Shown in pieces: positions 35,791 through 45,168 of a DNA stretch of 63,890 nucleotides. Every line of letters starts with the position of its first letter. Positions within the stretch are counted from its first letter, which is position 1. Source of the stretch: Brevibacterium permense. Its GTDB lineage: Bacteria; Actinomycetota; Actinomycetes; Actinomycetales; Brevibacteriaceae. Location of the stretch: the NCBI RefSeq assembly GCF_013280495.1, contig NZ_JABSSX010000015.1, positions 1 through 63,890 of the forward strand. The letters run 5' to 3'. A model generated the notes under the pieces. That model saw only the letters and a list, made by a program, of their open reading frames with translations, had not been told where the DNA came from and ran no database searches. Both the position numbers and the translations under genes were made by a program.

Positions 35791-36777
35791 ATGACTGCTA
35801 TTCAGGACCGTCTGACCTCGTTCGCCCACGGCGGAGGATGCGCCTGCAAGATCCCGCCGGGTGAACTCGAGGACGCGGTGCGCGGCCTGATCGGCCAGCC
35901 CGGCCCGGATGTCCTCGTCGGCCTCGATGACGGCGATGATGCCTCGGCGGTGCGAGTCCGTGACGACCTTGCCGTGCTCTCGACGGCGGACTTCTTCACC
36001 CCCGTCGTCGACGATGCTTACGACTGGGGTCGGATCGCTGCGGCCAACGCGCTCTCCGACATCTACGCGATGGGCGGGACCCCGGTCACGGCGATCAACC
36101 TCGTCGGGTGGCCGCGGGAGAAGCTGCCGATGGAGCTGCTCACCGAGGTTCTGCGCGGCGGACTCGACGTGGCAGCGCAGGCGAACTGCCCCGTCGCCGG
36201 CGGACATTCGATCGACGACCCCGAACCGAAGTACGGCATGGCCGTGACCGGTGTGGCCCACCCGGATGAGCTCATGCGCAATGACGCCGCCGAGGCGGGG
36301 CTGCCCCTGACATTGACCAAGCCGATCGGCGTTGGGATCCTCAACAATCGCCACAAGGTCACTGGTGAGACCTTCGATGAGGCAATCGCCACGATGACCG
36401 CGCTCAATGCCGAAGCGTCACGGGCGGCCGTGGCTGCAGGCGTACGAGCGGCCACGGATGTCACCGGTTTCGGCCTGCTCGGGCACCTGTTCAAGATGGC
36501 CCGTGCCTCAGGAGTCGGAGCGGTCATCGATGCGACCGCGGTGCCCCGCCTCGACGGTGTCGATGAGTCTATCGCTGACGGGTACGTTTCGGGTGGAACC
36601 AGGCGAAACCTCGACTGGGTGCGGCCGCATCTCACCGCCGATGATTCCGTGACCGAGGACGACCTGCTTCTTCTGGCCGATGCACAGACCTCCGGCGGGC
36701 TGCTCGTCGTCGGCGAACTGCCCGGACACCCGATCATCGGCGAGATCGTCTCCGGCTCGGGCGTGCACGTGCGGTGA
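35791..36777 (+). CDS. selD: selenide, water dikinase SelD
   Basis: This 328-residue enzyme makes selenophosphate from selenide and ATP, the selenium donor for SelA. The active-site Cys17 and Lys20 are in GGGCACKIP. PurM-like ATP-binding segments follow (GLDDGDDASAV, LSTADFFTPVVDDAYDWGRI, AGGHSIDDPEPKYGMAVTG). The catalytic residue is Cys, not Sec. It diverges from the tRNA-Sec-selA-selB unit with about 125 bp between. Composition matches the chromosome. Confidence 0.95.
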   Translation: MTAIQDRLTSFAHGGGCACKIPPGELEDAVRGLIGQPGPDVLVGLDDGDDASAVRVRDDLAVLSTADFFTPVVDDAYDWGRIAAANALSDIYAMGGTPVTAINLVGWPREKLPMELLTEVLRGGLDVAAQANCPVAGGHSIDDPEPKYGMAVTGVAHPDELMRNDAAEAGLPLTLTKPIGVGILNNRHKVTGETFDEAIATMTALNAEASRAAVAAGVRAATDVTGFGLLGHLFKMARASGVGAVIDATAVPRLDGVDESIADGYVSGGTRRNLDWVRPHLTADDSVTEDDLLLLADAQTSGGLLVVGELPGHPIIGEIVSGSGVHVR

Positions 36778-37677
36778 GGGCTAAGGCCGGAGCCGGGCCT
36801 AAACACCACGTGATTGCATTCCTAAACACCGTTCAGCCGAACAAGCTGGACTTGGAAACGCTGTCAAGCAACGGCATTGACTTCCATAGCCTCGCCGTAG
36901 TGCACGCTTATAAAAGCACTAGGATCCTCTGCATCGTCCAGTATTTACTCGGGTCCGGTGTTTTCAGGCCAGTTCTACACTCTCTGAGCCCGCAAAAGCC
37001 GTACTGGATGACGGTTTCAACTTCTAATCTCACCATTGCGAAACGTGGGCAAGTTCAGAGCTGAAGATTTGCCATCGCTTTGCGCCCATCTTCGACGGCC
37101 CGGCGGGAGGCCTCGAGACTTTTCATCGACGTAGCCAATCGCTCCAACCCTTTCTTCTCCACGCGCGATCCGCCGATCAACTGCTGAAGTCTTAGACCTC
37201 GAAGGCGAAGTCGGTCGCGTTGTTGGTCGAGCCCAGCTTCGAGATTCTCCAATTGCTGATTGAGACCCCGCAGATCCTCACGCAATTGCTGCACCATGCT
37301 GCCACCGGCTGTCCTGTCGACCAAGGCGCTGACACTACCCCCACTGAAATCACCAGTTTCGAGGGAAGCGTCAGGTCCTTGGCCTGGAGCGGGCCGTCTC
37401 GGTAGCTGGCCAGGGCCGGGGGTCGGCCGCGCCCGGAGTAAGCCGGGAACTCGAAGGTGGCGTCGGCCGGGCCGTGCCGTCCATCTCGGGGCTGCCCCCG
37501 CCCTGGTCGAAATCCAGCACTACATCACCCAGCCCTACGGTGACGACATGACCGGTTCCCGGGACTACTACGAGCATGGTCCACCTTAATCGCCGGCCCC
37601 CACGACCTGCCAGAAGGGCGGCAGATTCCCCGAACTCAGGCCGCCGAAGTAGCAGAGGTGCGTGCTTCTTTACCGGT
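36778..37677. other. 900-bp low-complexity junction without an intact gene
   Basis: G+C drops sharply after selD. I see no intact gene. Several short frames read like protein fragments, among them a coiled-coil stretch at 37055-37324 (annotated separately), a minus-strand segment near 37330-37460 with TFEFPAYSGRGRPP, and a plus-strand one ending YITQPYGDDMTGSRDYYEHG at 37589. They are in mixed frames and strands. This is the left boundary of the accessory segment and looks like recombination debris. Confidence 0.5.
37055..37324 (-). CDS. possible small coiled-coil protein or fragment
   Basis: The 89-residue frame has a strong heptad pattern (LREDLRGLNQQLENLEAGLD, then LERLATSMKSLEASRRAVED), unlike a random shadow. 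The first codon is TTG with no clear ribosome-binding site. The frame is open further upstream (SLETGDFSGGSVSALVDRTA), so the N-terminus may be lost. I do not recognise a family. Confidence 0.35.
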   Translation of the reverse strand: MVDRTAGGSMVQQLREDLRGLNQQLENLEAGLDQQRDRLRLRGLRLQQLIGGSRVEKKGLERLATSMKSLEASRRAVEDGRKAMANLQL

Positions 37678-38805
37678 TCATGCCTCGTTCTTGGTGCCGG
37701 GCCTAAGCGCAGCCTTCGTGACTGATCCGGAAGCCACGTCAGCGAGAGCGTCGTTGATCTCCTCCAGGGAGTAGACGGAGAGGATGGAGGCCAAGTCGTG
37801 GTTCTTGACGAGCTGGGGCAGCGACTTGACGTACTTAACGTAGTGGGCCGGAGCAAACCCCCACGATCCGAACACCTTCAGTTGCTTTTTGGTGATCAGA
37901 TGCGGGTTGATGGGCGTGGGCCCATGGTCCGTGTATTGGCCCAGCACCAATAGCTGCCCATTTGGACGTGCCAAGTCGATGGACTCGGCTACAGCTGAGG
38001 GAACACCGGCACACTCGATGACCACGTCTGCCCCTCCGCCATGCGGGGTGAGCTGTCGGAACGCGTCCAGACGTTCCGGAGCGGTCGGGTAAGAGTCCAT
38101 ATCAACACCCGCGTCTGCAGCCCCTATTTGTAGCGCCATTTCAATGCGAGAGGTGGGCCCGCCAAGTATCACGACAAGTGCAGCACCCATGGCTTTGGCA
38201 TACATGGCGGAGGCCAGGCCCACGGGTCCAGCGCCCTGAACGGCGACGACGGACCCCGGTTCAATCTTGAGGTTCTCGACCACCCCATGGATTGCCGTTG
38301 GACCGGCACACCCCAAGGTGATGACCTCCTCGAAACTCACCGAGTCAGGGATCTTGATGATCGTTGTTCCGGCCTCCAGGACTATCATCTCGGCCCAACC
38401 CCCCTGCAGGTGGGGGAAATCTGATGCACGACGATTAATGCCATAGATTTTCCGATTCAAGCACAGAGTCGGTTCCTTGAGCACTAGGCACTCGTGGCAG
38501 GAACCACAAGGGATATTGTTCGCCCATACCACCCGGTCGCCCACCGCAAGGGGTTGTCCTTCGACGTCTGTGGTGAGGCCATCGCCTAGCTTCCGAATCC
38601 AGCCGACGGCCTCGTGCCCCATCGCCAGGGGCAGCGGGACATTCAGGTGTCCAGTTCGAAGATGGACGTCCGTTCCGCAGATTCCTCCTAATGCCACCTC
38701 GACGAGGGCGCCTCCAGGAGAAGGTTGGGAATCCGGAAAGTCCTGCAAGGTGATGGGTCCATTGATTTCTTCGAGAACAGCAACTTTAGGCACAGGTTTC
38801 TCCAT
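37678..38805 (-). CDS. zinc-dependent medium-chain alcohol dehydrogenase
   Basis: This 375-residue enzyme has the catalytic-zinc residues in GICGTDVH and GHEAVG. The structural-zinc loop has four cysteines (PCGSCHECLVLKEPTLC). The NAD(P)-binding Rossmann motif is VVAVQGAGPVGLASAMYAKAMG. It would oxidise an alcohol to an aldehyde or ketone. It lies downstream of the MHS transporter gene on the same strand (gap 93 bp), so the two are probably an operon diverging from an aldehyde dehydrogenase gene. The likely flow is alcohol uptake, oxidation to aldehyde, then to acid. Substrate unknown. Confidence 0.88.
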   Translation of the reverse strand: MEKPVPKVAVLEEINGPITLQDFPDSQPSPGGALVEVALGGICGTDVHLRTGHLNVPLPLAMGHEAVGWIRKLGDGLTTDVEGQPLAVGDRVVWANNIPCGSCHECLVLKEPTLCLNRKIYGINRRASDFPHLQGGWAEMIVLEAGTTIIKIPDSVSFEEVITLGCAGPTAIHGVVENLKIEPGSVVAVQGAGPVGLASAMYAKAMGAALVVILGGPTSRIEMALQIGAADAGVDMDSYPTAPERLDAFRQLTPHGGGADVVIECAGVPSAVAESIDLARPNGQLLVLGQYTDHGPTPINPHLITKKQLKVFGSWGFAPAHYVKYVKSLPQLVKNHDLASILSVYSLEEINDALADVASGSVTKAALRPGTKNEA

Positions 38806-38898
38806 TTGATCGGGTACGGGTCTGGTCTGTCCTCGTGGACAGGTAGGACTTACGTGAGGGGCTTGGGATGATGCCGCGGGCCGGAGGTGCAGACGCTG

Positions 38899-40227
38899 CT
38901 AGCGTCCGCCGCTACCGCCAACCGCCGGCTCGGTAGACACCTGAGGGGTTGGCTCCTGGTGCTTTCGGCTCAATGCGATCGCCACGAACCCCACGAGTGC
39001 CGCGATGGAGACATAAAGAGCGATGGACATCGACGAGCCTGTGTTCTGAATCAAGGTCGCGGCGATCACAGGAGCCGGCGCCGAGGTCACGATGCCTCCG
39101 ATCTGATAGGCCAGCGAGGAACCGGTGAAACGCACCTCCGGTTGGAAGAGTTCAGGGATGAAGCTGGCGACAACGGCATAGGCGGTGGCGTGAGCAATCG
39201 GTAATGCCAGAATCATCGCCACGAGGGCGCCCAGAGGCTGGCCGGTGTCCACCAACCAGAAGACGGGGAAAATGAAGAGCGCCACCATGACGGCGCCGGT
39301 CAGCATGATCTTCTTCTTACCTACCCGATCCGCAATGACGGCCACCAACGGAATCGTGAAGACCGCGAGGGACGACGCGACGATCAAGGCCACAAACACG
39401 GCATCCCGCGAGAGTCCAGCATGATCAGGCCCGTAGCTCAGCAGGTAGACCGAGGAAATATAGAAGATGATGTTCGGCGAGGCCAGCGTGAAGATACCGA
39501 GGAGCAGAGGCCACCAAGCTGTCCGCAGAAGTTCGAACAGGGGGATACGAACTTCTCGCTTGTCGGCCTTCATCTTCAAGAACTCAGGCGATTCTGTAAT
39601 GCGCAAACGGATGAACAGGCCCACCACAATCAGCGCAGCCGAGATCCAGAACGGAACGCGCCAGCCCCAAGAGTGGAACGCAGGCTCATCCATCATTTGC
39701 ATGAACAGGAAAATCGTCGAGGACAGGACGAGGGCCGCAGGCACACCTGACTGTGTCCAGGAAGCGTAGAAGGCTTTCTTGTTCTGGGGGGCATGTTCGA
39801 GGGCCATGAGGACAGCCCCGCCCCATTCGCCGCCCACTGCGAGGCCCTGAAGGAAGCGCAGGGCCACGAGAAGAATAGGTGCCCAAATACCGATGGCGGC
39901 ATAGTTGGGCAGGAAGCCCACCAGGACCGTCGACACCCCCATCAACATTAGTGACCAGACGAGAATCGTCTTGCGACTGACCTTGTCGCCGAAGTGGCCG
40001 AAAATGATGCCACCGAAGGGACGGGCGATGAAGGCCACGGAGAATGTGGCCAGCGAGGCGAGAGTCCCCGCTGCAGGGGACAGGTCCGGGAAGAATTGGT
40101 CGTTGATGACCAGTACCGCCGCCGTGCCGAAGATGTAGTAGTCGTACCACTCAATAGTGGTGCCGATCATGGAGGAGCCGGCTACGCGCCTCACCCGAGC
40201 CCGATCGGATTGCTTAGTCGTTGTCAT
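38899..40227 (-). CDS. MHS-family transporter
   Basis: This 442-residue, 12-helix protein has MHS motifs (SSMIGTTIEWYDYYIFGTAA, FGHFGDKVSRKTILV, LRFLQGLAVGGEWGGAVLMA), closest in look to ShiA/ProP-type members. These carry shikimate, ketoglutarate, betaines and similar compounds. It probably supplies the substrate for the neighbouring dehydrogenases. The divergent region with the aldehyde dehydrogenase gene (40228-40376) is A+T-rich and would contain both promoters. A second MHS transporter is at 21632-22963. Confidence 0.86.
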   Translation of the reverse strand: MTTTKQSDRARVRRVAGSSMIGTTIEWYDYYIFGTAAVLVINDQFFPDLSPAAGTLASLATFSVAFIARPFGGIIFGHFGDKVSRKTILVWSLMLMGVSTVLVGFLPNYAAIGIWAPILLVALRFLQGLAVGGEWGGAVLMALEHAPQNKKAFYASWTQSGVPAALVLSSTIFLFMQMMDEPAFHSWGWRVPFWISAALIVVGLFIRLRITESPEFLKMKADKREVRIPLFELLRTAWWPLLLGIFTLASPNIIFYISSVYLLSYGPDHAGLSRDAVFVALIVASSLAVFTIPLVAVIADRVGKKKIMLTGAVMVALFIFPVFWLVDTGQPLGALVAMILALPIAHATAYAVVASFIPELFQPEVRFTGSSLAYQIGGIVTSAPAPVIAATLIQNTGSSMSIALYVSIAALVGFVAIALSRKHQEPTPQVSTEPAVGGSGGR

Positions 40228-40376
40228 TGTTCTCTCCCCATCGCTAGCGCGAGGTCACTTCTTTGTAGGTTGGATTACAGCTATGATGACTTGCATGTAA
40301 CGTGTAAGTCAACTTTCGAGCACTAAGTTCCTAGTGCCGGTTCATGTCACCGACATCCTGGAAGGATCCGTTCCTC

Positions 40377-41855
40377 ATGAAGCCATCAAACTGGACAACC
40401 TTGTCCGCGCCCCACGGTCAGATCGATGTGCCGACCGGGCTTTTCATCGGCGGAGAATGGCGTTCTGCGTCGAACAGCAACACCTTCGATGTTCAGAACC
40501 CGGCCGATGAGACGGTCATCGCCGCAGTGGCAGACGCGTCACTGGAGGATGCGTTGGAGGCCCTTGAGGTCGCTACCAGGGTCCAGAACGAGTGGGGAAC
40601 GACGACAACCCGTCACCGCTCGAACATCTTGCGTCGCGCCTATGATCTGCTGCTCGAGCGCAAGGAGGATATTGCCTGGGTCATGTCCTTGGAGATGGGT
40701 AAGCCCCTGGCTGAGGCCCGCGGTGAAGTACAGGTTTCTGCCGACTACATCCAGTGGTATTCCGAACAGGTCCCCCAGCAGCGGGGTGGATACAGTGACG
40801 CCCCCAACGGTGGCTACAAGATCATCACCACTCACCAGCCGGTGGGCCCGTCTTATCTCGTCACGCCGTGGAACTTCCCGCTGTCGATGGGCGCGCGCAA
40901 AGCCGGTGCTGCCCTCGCCGCCGGTTGCACTGTGCTCATCAAGCCCGCAGCACTCACGCCGCTTTCGACCCACATGTTTGTGCAGCTTCTCCATGACGCA
41001 GGAGTTCCCCAGGGAGCACTCAACCTCATTACGACCAGTTCTGCCTCGGGCCAGTCGAAGGCCCTCATGTCGAGGCCAACGTTGCGTAAAGTCAGCTTTA
41101 CTGGATCGACCGCAGTCGGAACGACACTGCTCAAGCAGGCCGCAGATCACGTGATGACCTCCTCCATGGAGCTTGGAGGAAACGGGCCGTTCATCGTACT
41201 CTCCGATGCTGATCCAGTCGAGGCTGCAGCCGGCGCAGCGGTAGCGAAGTTCCGAAACGCAGGTCAGGTGTGCGTCGCCGCGAACCGGATCATCGTGGAG
41301 AAGTCGGTGGCACCCGCATTCCGAGAGGCTTTCTTGGCCAAGGTCGCCCAACTCAAAGTCGGCCCGGGCACCGAAGACGGCGTTGACGTGGGACCCCTTG
41401 TCGATGGGAACCAGCGCAACAATGTCCAGAAGTTGCTCGAGGATGCCATCGATCAGGGTGCAGTAGTCATAGCAGGCGGCGAGGCCGCACCCGGTGCCGG
41501 ATACTTTTTCGCGCCGACCGTGGTCGCTAACGCCTCTTTGGATTCTGCCCTCGCCACCAAAGAAATCTTCGGGCCGATCGCGTCCATCTACGAAGCGGAA
41601 AGCGATGATCAGGCGATTGAGGCCGCGAACAACACGCCGTTCGGGCTGGTTTCCTACGTCTACACGCGCGATATCACCAAGGCAATTCAGGCAGCGGAAC
41701 GCCTCGAAAGCGGAATGGTTGGCATTAATCGTCCCGTAGTCGCGGACCCAGCCGCGCCGTTCGGTGGCATTAAAGCCTCGGGGCTTGGGAAAGAAGGCGG
41801 TCACAGCGGCATCGAGGAGTACCAGATCGAAAAATATATCGCGGTGACCGTATGA
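40377..41855 (+). CDS. succinate-semialdehyde dehydrogenase-type aldehyde dehydrogenase
   Basis: This 492-residue enzyme has VTPWNFPLSMGARKAGAALA with the oxyanion Asn. The catalytic Glu is in SSMELGGNGPFIVL, and the Cys in FRNAGQVCVAANRII. It resembles GabD in length and at the C-terminus (GIKASGLGKEGGHSGIEEYQ). I prefer the ATG at 40377 (GGAAGG 11 bases upstream), although one at 40344 is in frame. With LhgO and a GntR/FCD regulator next door it recalls csiD-lhgO-gabDTP clusters, but csiD and gabT are missing. The alcohol dehydrogenase on the other side could feed it an aldehyde. Confidence 0.87.
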   Translation: MKPSNWTTLSAPHGQIDVPTGLFIGGEWRSASNSNTFDVQNPADETVIAAVADASLEDALEALEVATRVQNEWGTTTTRHRSNILRRAYDLLLERKEDIAWVMSLEMGKPLAEARGEVQVSADYIQWYSEQVPQQRGGYSDAPNGGYKIITTHQPVGPSYLVTPWNFPLSMGARKAGAALAAGCTVLIKPAALTPLSTHMFVQLLHDAGVPQGALNLITTSSASGQSKALMSRPTLRKVSFTGSTAVGTTLLKQAADHVMTSSMELGGNGPFIVLSDADPVEAAAGAAVAKFRNAGQVCVAANRIIVEKSVAPAFREAFLAKVAQLKVGPGTEDGVDVGPLVDGNQRNNVQKLLEDAIDQGAVVIAGGEAAPGAGYFFAPTVVANASLDSALATKEIFGPIASIYEAESDDQAIEAANNTPFGLVSYVYTRDITKAIQAAERLESGMVGINRPVVADPAAPFGGIKASGLGKEGGHSGIEEYQIEKYIAVTV

Positions 41856-41910
41856 CCTGCGAGGCAACAAATGTGTCTACGGCGGGCGCCCATGGCGGGC
41901 GGAGTTGTAC

Positions 41911-42627
41911 TCAGCATTGCTCCGTCAGCCAATTGATGGCTTCGTCGGCGTCGACCTCGCCGAATTCGGGACGATTCCGCGTTTCCTGGCGAATCAAGAT
42001 TCGGACGGTATTGGCAATGTGTCGCGATAGGGCACGGCCGACGGCCACGGCGTCCCCTCGGCGGTATGCGGCGATGATGTCGGCGTGGTCATCAAAGCAC
42101 TCCATCGCGGTGCGCGAGGTGGGGACCGTACCTACTCCGGTGCTGAGCACGAAGTCGCGCTCCTCCTGGAGCAGCTCCCGCGCCTTGTCGTTCCCGGCGC
42201 CGGCCATCAAAGCACCATGGAAGTCACGATCCGCGCGCAGGACGGCTCCGGGGTCGCCCGACTCCGCCGCGACACGAAACAGCTCCACGGCGGCCTCGAA
42301 CTCCGCCACGGAACTGTCTGTCTTCAACTGTGTTGCACGCCGAGACATCGGAACCTCGAGCATCAACCGCACTTGGAACACCTCGATCAATGATTTGACT
42401 GAGGTATTGAGCACGCGCACCCCGCGGTTCTTCTCGATGATGACCATGCCGCGCCGCGAGAGGACCTGCAACGCCTCACGGATGGGCGTACGAGACACGC
42501 CCAGCTGGCGAGCCAGCTCTGAACCGGTGTACAGCCGGTCAGGGACCAAGTCGCCCTTGATGATGGCGCCCCTGATCGATTCAACAGCCTGATCGGTCAA
42601 GCTCACACCACGACTGACGGTATCCAT
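41911..42627 (-). CDS. GntR-family regulator, FadR/FCD type
   Basis: This 238-residue protein has an N-terminal winged helix (LVPDRLYTGSELARQLGVSR, TPIREALQVLSRRGMV) and a C-terminal FCD ligand domain with metal-binding His residues (DRDFHGALMAGAGND, ECFDDHADIIAAYRRGD). FCD regulators typically repress genes for acid catabolism and respond to the substrate. It reads against the aldehyde dehydrogenase and diverges from lhgO with 55 bp between, so it likely controls lhgO and perhaps the whole cluster. CsiR, the regulator of csiD-lhgO-gab operons, belongs to the same family. Confidence 0.88.
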   Translation of the reverse strand: MDTVSRGVSLTDQAVESIRGAIIKGDLVPDRLYTGSELARQLGVSRTPIREALQVLSRRGMVIIEKNRGVRVLNTSVKSLIEVFQVRLMLEVPMSRRATQLKTDSSVAEFEAAVELFRVAAESGDPGAVLRADRDFHGALMAGAGNDKARELLQEERDFVLSTGVGTVPTSRTAMECFDDHADIIAAYRRGDAVAVGRALSRHIANTVRILIRQETRNRPEFGEVDADEAINWLTEQC

Positions 42628-42682
42628 TCCTCCAGTATCCCAAATCCAGCACCAGAGTCTATTTCAAAGGAGCAATCCAACA

Positions 42683-43936
42683 ATGTCCACATATTCGTTC
42701 GGGGTGATCGGCGCAGGAATCATCGGCGCCGCCGTGGCCCGCGAGATCACCCATCGATTTCCGGGCGCAGAGGTCACCGTCCTTGACAAGGCAGATGCCG
42801 TGGCTGCCCACCAGACTGGACACAACTCAGGTGTCGTCCATGCCGGACTGTACTATCAGCCCGGTAGCCTCAAAGCGCGCCTGTGCCGCCGAGGCGTTGA
42901 CCTATTGCACGACTACGCCGGCGAAAAGAACTTGCCGTTCGACAAATGCGGCAAGATCGTGGTGGCACTAACACCGGAGGAAGAGGTCCGACTGCGGGAT
43001 ATCAAGGAGAAGGCGCTAGCCAACGGTGTGCCCGACATCGAACTACTCGGTCCCGAAGGCATCCGAAGCGTTGAACCTAACGCAGTCGGCCGAATGGCAC
43101 TGCACTCACCCCATACCGCGATTATCGATTACGCCGCGGTCACGCGCGCGCTCATTGATGACGTCCAGCGCGCTGGGGGGCGCGTGATTCTGGGGGCCGA
43201 GGTCGTCTCCATTGCCAATAGGGAACAGGGTTGTGCAGTAACCGTGGCGCGTGGCGGCGAGCAAAGCATCCACACCTTTGATCACCTCATCGCCTGCGCC
43301 GGACTGCAGTCCGACCGAGTCGCGCGTCTGGCAGGAGGGGCTGCCTATCCTAAGATCGTGCCGTTCTTTGGCCAGTACTCGCAGTTAGCCCCCGAACATC
43401 GAAACATCCTGAATGGCCTGGTGTATCCGGTGCCGGATCCGGCATACCCATTCTTAGGGGTTCACCTCACTAAGCGGGTAGACGGGGAGATGCTCGTCGG
43501 CCCCAACGCGTTCTTGTCTTTTGGTCGGGAGAACTACAACGGCTGGCGGATTGGGCTCAAGGACAGCATCGACGTGGCGGCCAGCCCGGGCTTCTGGAAG
43601 TTCGCCGGGCAAAATATGCACGCCGCGGTGCAGGAGTTCGGTGCGGTTCTTTCCCGTCAGAAGTTCCTGGCCGGTGCTGCAGCATATGTGCCCAGCCTGG
43701 AAGGAGCCGTATCCACACCCATTACCCGCGGCATCCGCGCACAGGCCATGGATCGACATGGCCGCCTCCTCGATGACTTCGTCATCGAGGACATCGGTAG
43801 CGCGACCCTAGTGCGCAATGCGCCCTCGCCCGGTGCAACTTCGTCACTTGCAATCGCAGAACACCTCGTCGAAACAATCGGCGACCATCCCCGCTTTACC
43901 AAGTATGGTTCCCGTGGAGAAGGGGGTCGTGGCTAG
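42683..43936 (+). CDS. lhgO: L-2-hydroxyglutarate oxidase
   Basis: This 417-residue FAD-dependent oxidase has the dinucleotide-binding motif GVIGAGIIGAAVAREI at its start. The LhgO-typical AAHQTGHNSGVVHAGLYYQPGS follows, then VPFFGQYSQL and a late PSPGATSSLAIAEHLVE. It oxidises L-2-hydroxyglutarate to 2-oxoglutarate and passes electrons to the quinone pool or oxygen. AAAGGAG precedes the ATG by a normal distance. Close 2-hydroxyacid oxidases cannot be excluded. It is the last intact gene before the IS701 remnant. Confidence 0.88.
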   Translation: MSTYSFGVIGAGIIGAAVAREITHRFPGAEVTVLDKADAVAAHQTGHNSGVVHAGLYYQPGSLKARLCRRGVDLLHDYAGEKNLPFDKCGKIVVALTPEEEVRLRDIKEKALANGVPDIELLGPEGIRSVEPNAVGRMALHSPHTAIIDYAAVTRALIDDVQRAGGRVILGAEVVSIANREQGCAVTVARGGEQSIHTFDHLIACAGLQSDRVARLAGGAAYPKIVPFFGQYSQLAPEHRNILNGLVYPVPDPAYPFLGVHLTKRVDGEMLVGPNAFLSFGRENYNGWRIGLKDSIDVAASPGFWKFAGQNMHAAVQEFGAVLSRQKFLAGAAAYVPSLEGAVSTPITRGIRAQAMDRHGRLLDDFVIEDIGSATLVRNAPSPGATSSLAIAEHLVETIGDHPRFTKYGSRGEGGRG

Positions 43937-43988
43937 TAGTACTTGGTTAGGTCTTTTAATCTGTGTCGGGTCCTGTTAATCGCGCCGC

Positions 43989-44640
43989 ATGCGTCAGGAC
44001 GAGATTGAGTGGGTGCGGGGTGAGTTGGAGTCGTTCGTGGCCGAGGTGTTCGCCTCGCTGTCCCGGAAGGACCAGCGGGCCAAGGGCGGGTTGTACCTGC
44101 GGGGTTTGATGCTGGAGGGCCGGCGCAAGTCGATGCAGCCGATGGGCGAGCGGCTCGGGATCGACTACCAGTAGCTGCAGCAGTTCGTGTCGTCCTCGCC
44201 CTGGGCCGTGGAGCCGGTCCGCCGGCGCCTGGCGGCCAAAGCGATCGGGTTGGTCCAGCCTCAGGCGTGGGTGATCGATGACACCGGTTTCCCCAAGGAC
44301 GGGCCGGCCTCCCCGGGGGTGGCTCGTCAGTACTCCGGGTCGCTGGGCAAGGTCGCCAACTGCCAGATCGGGGTGAGCGTGCACGCGGCGACCGATGCCG
44401 CGTCTTGCCCGCTGGGCTGGCGGCTGTTTTTGCCCGAGTCCTGGGACGATGTGTGCGCCGAGACCAACGAGGACGCCGAACACGCCGCGGCACGACGGGC
44501 GAAGGCCGCCATCCCGGACACGGTGCGGCACCGGCCCAACTGGGAACTGGCGTTGGAGATGCTCGACGAACTCGCCTGTTGGGCTGGCCCCGACGCCGGT
44601 AATCTGTGCCAACGCCGGATACGGGGCCCCGGCAATGCTC
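43989..44640 (+). pseudogene. IS701-family transposase, amber-interrupted and frameshifted
   Basis: The start (RQDEIEWVRGELESFVAEVF ... GERLGIDYQ) runs into a TAG at 44172-44174, where relatives have Gln. The frame continues as LQQFVSSSPWAVEPVRRRLA and AWVIDDTGFPKDGPASPGVA. Then follow SVHAATDAASCPLGWRLFLP and ESWD, all diagnostic of IS701 DDE transposases. Near 44600 another shift moves the ANAGYG segment into the next frame, and homology stops. The C-terminal third, with the last catalytic residue, is gone. The element is dead. Confidence 0.82.
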
Positions 44641-45053
44641 GAGGCTCTGACCAGAGCGAATGATGTACCCGATAAGGATCAGATCGAGCTCTATCGGCTC
44701 GCAGTTCCTGAAGGCGCCGAACCCGTGAGGGTGTCGGTGGGCCTCCTCACCAGGGAGGTTCGCGATCAAGTGGCTGTGCTCTTCCCCGACGGACTGAGCA
44801 TCCTCGGTCGTGAGGCCCGGAAACAGAAGAACGTGAGTTTCCCGTCAAGGGCGCTCAAGTCCCGTTCTGGGGTATCCAGGCGGTCGATGTGCGCACCCTG
44901 CGGGACACTGAGACCGCGCTCATCGTCTCCGGCAACGACGGGTCGAGACCTTATCGGCTCGCCTACATCATCGCCGATTATGTCGAGGTCCAGTCCTTCG
45001 CCAAGGATCTCGAAGCGGCACGAGCGGCCGATGCGCAGCGGCGGTCCGGGTAG
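44641..45053 (+). pseudogene. remnant of an unrecognised gene fused to the IS701 end
   Basis: After the IS701 homology ends, one frame reads MLEALTRANDVPDKDQIELY ... DGLSILGREARKQKN. It then shifts by one base into FPVKGAQVPFWGIQAVDVRT, DTETALIVSGNDGSRPY and AYIIADYVEVQSFAKDLEAA, ending at the TAG at 45051-45053. Composition and codon use look like genuine protein. I do not recognise a family. The 5' part is missing and one base has been lost near 44835. Confidence 0.5.
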
Positions 45054-45168
45054 CCGAGCGCGAAGGTGACTTCATCGCTGCCACAGGAAGAACAGCCCGC
45101 GGCATTGCGCTAGATGCGCGAGATGACCGGAATGCCCGATGACGCCTACGAAGCGATGGTTCGACAGG

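Noticed and set aside
36774..37064. 96-codon plus-strand frame just after selD
   Set aside because: It overlaps the selD stop, has no ribosome site and no family resemblance, and the codon use is unlike neighbours.
44172..44174. Amber codon in the IS701 transposase as pyrrolysine
   Set aside because: No pyl genes are present, relatives have Gln at this place, and the gene is also frameshifted and truncated.
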